Shown piece after piece: positions 4,590-7,462 of a stretch of DNA of 7,462 nucleotides. The translations under genes were made by a program, and so were the position numbers. Source of the stretch: Pseudonocardiales bacterium (GTDB lineage Bacteria > Actinomycetota > Actinomycetes > Mycobacteriales > Pseudonocardiaceae); assembly GCA_025465385.1 (NCBI GenBank), contig JAODNG010000350.1, forward strand, positions 1-7,462, read 5' to 3'. How positions within the stretch are numbered: the first letter of the stretch is position 1; every line of letters begins with the position of its first letter. The notes beneath the pieces are model-generated. The model was not told the origin of the DNA, searched no databases, and saw only the letters and a list, made by a program, of their open reading frames with translations.

Positions 4590-5456
4590 TCAGTTCTCGT
4601 CGATGAGCACGAGCGTCCCCAGGGGAACTTGGATCAACTGGTGGAGCGCGTCAGACGGAACCCTGATGCAGCCATCGCTGGACCGGGTACCGAAGACATT
4701 GGCCGTAGGCCAGGTGTGGATCGCGACGGTTCCCGGGCCGCCGCCGAAGCTGTCGAGAGTCGCGCTGTGGGTGCCCAACGGCAAGATCACTGGCGAGTAC
4801 CTCTGCGCCGAGTCGCTGAACGAACCGAGCAGAAACGTGCGCCCAGGTGGAGTCGGGTGGGCCTCCTTGCCGGTGCCCACCGTCCAACTGCCCAGGCGCT
4901 GGCCCCCCTTGAACAGCTCCATATTGAGGGAACGAAGGTGCACCCTGATGAGATACGGGGTAACCGCCCGATCGAGTGCAGTATCGGTTACCCAGCCCGC
5001 AGAACTGTTGGGTCGCGAGGGCAGCAGTACCTCCACCCATCCCGGTTGCTGGGCAATCGCCGGCAGCCAGGTATCGCCGATCTGCTGGGGATCAAGTCTG
5101 GCGATCGGTGCGCCGCCGGGCGACGTGTAGACCACGACCTCACGCCGTGGGTGCACCACGGTGCCGTCGGTGGCCACCACCGGCCCGGGATCGAGCGGCG
5201 CGCCTTGGATCGCGGTGTATGTGGTGCTCTGCGGCAACTTTGTGGGATCTGCCGGAAGCATCGCCGGCGGGATCGTGGTGGTGGGCGTGGCCACGACGGG
5301 CGGCGGCGCGACCTTGGTCGCCTGGCTGGCGCCGAAGGGGGCCACCATGACGACCGCGATGATCACCACCACGACCAGCAGAACGCCACCGATCGCGCAG
5401 GCGATCAGGTATGGACGGTCGAGTAGCCGGACGGATCCGGGAGGACGTTGAGCCAT
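4590..5456 (-). CDS. Membrane-anchored L,D-transpeptidase (YkuD domain)
   Basis: This 288-residue enzyme should form 3-3 cross-links in peptidoglycan, or attach proteins to it, on the outer face of the membrane. It has a short cytoplasmic N-terminus, one membrane helix at about 16-40 (IACAIGGVLLVVVVIIAVVM core), and a Pro/Thr-rich spacer at about 49-80. An SH3-like segment follows at about 100-160 (EVVVYTSPGGAPIARLDPQQ ... GWVEVLLP ... GWVTD). The YkuD catalytic domain spans about 168-286 with H247 (AIHTWP) and C263 in SSDGCIRV, 16 residues apart. The canonical motif is [S/T]HGC; here the second position is Asp (D261). The start is ATG 5456, with a short-spaced AAGAGG before it. No beta-lactamase-type or LysM domain is present. 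It is followed at 19 bases by the secreted-protein gene, forming a two-gene envelope unit. Confidence 0.9.
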   Translation of the reverse strand: MAQRPPGSVRLLDRPYLIACAIGGVLLVVVVIIAVVMVAPFGASQATKVAPPPVVATPTTTIPPAMLPADPTKLPQSTTYTAIQGAPLDPGPVVATDGTVVHPRREVVVYTSPGGAPIARLDPQQIGDTWLPAIAQQPGWVEVLLPSRPNSSAGWVTDTALDRAVTPYLIRVHLRSLNMELFKGGQRLGSWTVGTGKEAHPTPPGRTFLLGSFSDSAQRYSPVILPLGTHSATLDSFGGGPGTVAIHTWPTANVFGTRSSDGCIRVPSDALHQLIQVPLGTLVLIDEN

Positions 5457-5567
5457 GACCTCTTGTGGTGTCGGACGAGCAGAACTAGGAGGCTCGCCCT
5501 CCCCGATCGGGCGATCCCGCTCGACCCGACGACGCTGTTGCGTCCGCTCGGGCTGAGCGGTGACGGC

Positions 5568-5596
5568 ACCCTAACGGACCCGAAACACCCACCCAA
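5568..5596 (-). promoter_or_regulatory. Weak candidate promoter for the L,D-transpeptidase unit
   Basis: On the minus strand TTGGGT (5591-5596) and TAGGGT (5568-5573) are separated by 17 bases, about 110 bases before the ATG at 5456. The -10 fits TANNNT but the -35 matches only three of six consensus bases. The 150-base gap after the small gene at 5607 makes an independent promoter reasonable. Confidence 0.25.
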
Positions 5597-5606
5597 CGGG
5601 ACCCCG

Positions 5607-5798
5607 CTACTCGGTATCGCTCCGGTTGATCTCGGTATGCGGGTGCTGGTAGGGCACCTCATCAGGCGGCAGCGGAAAGGTGATTTCACCGAACGGTGAC
5701 AGCGCGCCCTGCAGTGGAGCGGCGAGTTCGGTGACCGGATGGTCCTCCTCCGACCAGCTCGGCCAGGTTGGGTCGATGCGGTCGGCGCGCTTGGCCAC
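5607..5798 (-). CDS. Small conserved-looking hypothetical protein, 63 residues
   Basis: This is a hydrophilic, Pro- and acid-rich protein beginning VAKRADRIDPTWPSWSEEDH and continuing with APLQGALSPFGEITFPLPPDEVPYQHPH. It has no cysteine, membrane segment or signal peptide. The start is GTG 5798, because GAGGAG (5804-5809) lies five bases upstream. The frame is open to 5891, but the extra part has no SD. I do not know its function. Its position, next to and divergent from the helicase-associated gene and on the moaC side, matches the small gene Rv0863 in M. tuberculosis, so I infer it is the positional equivalent. The many Pro, Trp and Glu residues suggest an extended or intrinsically disordered chain. 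Confidence 0.75.
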   Translation of the reverse strand: MAKRADRIDPTWPSWSEEDHPVTELAAPLQGALSPFGEITFPLPPDEVPYQHPHTEINRSDTE

Positions 5799-5917
5799 AG
5801 CTTCTCCTCTTTCAGTCGTCCCATTGGCGTGCCCAGCAACCCCCCAGGCGGCCTGCACACCGTCCATTGTGCCCGATGACGGTGCGATCAATTTCCGGCT
5901 GACCGGCAGAGTGTCAC

Positions 5918-5947
5918 TCGACGCGTCACGAGCGCCCTCGCTACGCT
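5918..5947 (+). promoter_or_regulatory. Promoter of the helicase-associated gene, leaderless arrangement
   Basis: TCGACG (5918-5923) resembles the -35 consensus TTGACA at four positions. After an 18-base spacer comes TACGCT (5942-5947), a TANNNT -10 box. Seven bases later is the ATG at 5955. There is no SD, so the transcript probably begins at the A of the start codon. The -10 and its spacing to the start codon closely match those of moaC. Confidence 0.55.
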
Positions 5948-5954
5948 CGACCAG

Positions 5955-7462
5955 ATGCCCAGCACCGCGCTTGCTGACTGGCTACGGTCCCAGGACGACG
6001 CCGCGCTGGTCGAGTTGCTGCGTACCCGCCCGGACCTCGCCGTTCCCCCGCCGGCCGATTCGATGGTGCTGGCTACCCGAGCGGTGATCCCGGCCTCGGT
6101 CGCACGGGCCTGTGAAGACCTCGATCGATTCACCGTGACGGTGCTCACAGCGCTGGTGGTGGCCGGAGCGGACACCGCACCGGTGAGCCACCGGGCGGTC
6201 GGGAAGCTGCTCGGTTCGGGGGTTGCTGGAGGGCGAATTGCTCGGGGACTGGACGCGCTGCGCTGCCGGGCATTGGTTTGGGGTGATGATTCGGCGCTTT
6301 CGGTGGCGCCGGCAGCCCGCCAAGTCATCGGACCGCACCCTGGCGGCTTGGGTCGCCCCGTCCCGGACCTCGTCGGTGTCGACCTCAACGCTGTTCTCGC
6401 TGATCTTGCCGAGGACGAGCTGGGAGTGTTGCGGGCGCTGGCGGCCGGATCACCGGTCGGTACCAGCCGGGACGCCGCCGAGGTGCTCCCGCTGGATCGG
6501 GCCCGCACGCCGGTAGAACGGCTGCTAGCTCGTGGGCTGCTACGGCGGGTCGACGCGAACACCGTCGAGTTACCCGCGCAGGTGGGTATGGCGCTGCGCG
6601 GAGATCATCCGCTCGGTCCCGTTGAGCTCGAGGAGCCGGCGCTGCCCACTCGGCACCATGATCCCTCCGTGGTCGACTCCACGGCCGCCGGCGCGGTGCT
6701 CGAGCTTCTGCGCCACACCGAGCAGCTGCTCGGCGAATGGTCCGCGGATCCTCCTCCGATGTTGCGCGCGGGTGGCCTGGGTCTGCGGGACACGCGACGA
6801 ACCGCGCGTCTGTTGGAGATCGACGAGCCCAGCGTTGCGCTGCTTGCCGAGGTGGCCATCGCTGCTGGACTGATCACCTGGACCGATGAGGGAACCGGCG
6901 CGCCGCTGTGGTTGCCCACCGCCGCCGCCGATGCCTGGCTCGCCGCGCCACCGCAGCGGCGCTGGGCCATGCTGGTGCCTGGGTGGCTCGAGCTACCGCG
7001 GCTGCCCGGATTGGTCCGGACCCGGGATGACAAAGATCGGCCACTGGCCGCCCTGTCTGACGAGCTGCAGCAGCCCCGTGCCCCGGCTCAGCGGCGTCGA
7101 ATCCTTGAGGCGATCGCCGAGCTGCCCTTCGGCTGCGGTATCCAACGACCTGAGGACGTCGCGGAGTTGCTGGCGTGGCGGGCACCCCGGCGGGACGGCC
7201 GGCGCCGCGAGCAGGTGGTCGCCTGGACCGTTCAGGAGGCCACCGCTTTAGGTGTGCTCGCGCTGGGAGCGATGTCCCGTGCCGGCCGTGCGTTGCTGCG
7301 CGACGGTGCCGCAGCCGCATCGGCCGTTCTCCATACCGTCCTGCCCGAGCCGGTGACCCACGTCATGGTCCAGGCCGACCGCACCGTGGTGGCGCCGGGA
7401 CCGCTGGAACCCGAACTGGCCAGGGAGATCGGGCTGGTCGCCGACGTAGAGTCGGGCGGTGG
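5955..7462 (+). CDS. XPB/Ssl2-like helicase-associated domain protein (3' end outside window)
   Basis: The first 502 codons of a larger gene are present and the frame is open to the window's right edge. The protein begins MPSTALADWLRSQDDAALVE, is rich in Leu/Ala helices, and reads like actinobacterial proteins annotated as helicase-associated (the Rv0862c type), usually about 750 residues long. From about residue 468 (VTHVMVQADRTVVAPGPLEP) it enters what should be the Helicase_C_3 (XPB/Ssl2-like) domain. No Walker A or DEAD motif is seen in this part, so it is unlikely to be an active helicase by itself. In M. tuberculosis the next gene is the XPB-type helicase (Rv0861c), and I expect it just beyond this window. 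The ATG at 5955 is supported by the leaderless promoter spacing and by homologue starts (ADWLRSRDD-like). A role with XPB in DNA repair is an inference. Confidence 0.88.
   Translation, partial: MPSTALADWLRSQDDAALVELLRTRPDLAVPPPADSMVLATRAVIPASVARACEDLDRFTVTVLTALVVAGADTAPVSHRAVGKLLGSGVAGGRIARGLDALRCRALVWGDDSALSVAPAARQVIGPHPGGLGRPVPDLVGVDLNAVLADLAEDELGVLRALAAGSPVGTSRDAAEVLPLDRARTPVERLLARGLLRRVDANTVELPAQVGMALRGDHPLGPVELEEPALPTRHHDPSVVDSTAAGAVLELLRHTEQLLGEWSADPPPMLRAGGLGLRDTRRTARLLEIDEPSVALLAEVAIAAGLITWTDEGTGAPLWLPTAAADAWLAAPPQRRWAMLVPGWLELPRLPGLVRTRDDKDRPLAALSDELQQPRAPAQRRRILEAIAELPFGCGIQRPEDVAELLAWRAPRRDGRRREQVVAWTVQEATALGVLALGAMSRAGRALLRDGAAAASAVLHTVLPEPVTHVMVQADRTVVAPGPLEPELAREIGLVADVESGG

Noticed and set aside
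3359..4606. Long plus-strand ORF of 415 codons
   Set aside because: It is antisense to moaC and the secreted-protein gene, which have clear family motifs or a signal peptide. The translation is Arg/Ser/Val-rich without family features; open antisense frames are common in high-GC DNA.
4338..5426. Plus-strand ORF of 362 codons
   Set aside because: It is antisense to the L,D-transpeptidase and the start of the secreted-protein gene, and its composition (Arg/His/Gly-rich) is that of a shadow frame.

Overview
The window is high-GC DNA from an actinobacterium. The evidence is strong G/C bias at third codon positions, frequent GTG starts, two genes that look leaderless (a TANNNT box seven bases before the start codon), and a hairpin terminator with no U-tract. 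Gene content and relative orientations resemble the Mycobacterium tuberculosis block Rv0861c-Rv0868c (helicase-like gene, small protein, moaC2, mog, moaE2, rpfA, moaD2). I therefore infer a member of the Mycobacteriales/Pseudonocardiales or a close relative; I cannot name the genus from the sequence alone.

Layout: (1) 1-312 holds a small PqqD-like protein at the left edge. 313-896 is mostly non-coding and contains one weak 58-codon ORF. (2) 897-1301 (minus) encodes a MerR-type helix-turn-helix plus TOBE/Mop molybdate-responsive protein. A 437-bp intergenic region separates it from the divergent moaD (1739-1987, plus). (3) Convergent with moaD, the minus strand carries moaC (3088-3639) followed by a fused mogA-moaE gene (2027-3022). 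A five-unit array of 26/27-bp palindromic repeats bridges them: it forms the 3' end of moaC and most of the intercistronic gap. (4) 3722-5456 (minus) is a two-gene envelope unit: a membrane-anchored L,D-transpeptidase, then a secreted choice-of-anchor-P-like protein, closed by a 17-bp hairpin terminator. (5) A 63-codon conserved-looking small protein lies at 5607-5798 (minus). It diverges from a partial XPB/Ssl2-like helicase-associated protein at 5955-7462 (plus), which runs off the right edge.

How the genes work together: MoaC makes cyclic pyranopterin monophosphate. MoaD (sulfur carrier) and the MoaE half of the fusion convert it to molybdopterin, and the MogA half adenylylates molybdopterin for molybdenum insertion. 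The fusion thus joins two consecutive steps on one chain. The HTH-Mop protein probably senses molybdate or cofactor state. No moaA, moeA, moeB or mod transporter gene is visible here. Compared with M. tuberculosis, rpfA is absent between moaE and moaD, moaA is absent upstream of moaD, and the L,D-transpeptidase pair sits between moaC and the small gene.

The most notable points are the Mog-MoaE fusion with a His/Gly-rich linker and the palindromic repeat array that has grown into moaC. The PqqD-like protein at the left edge could be the end of a peptide-modification (RiPP) locus that lies outside this window.
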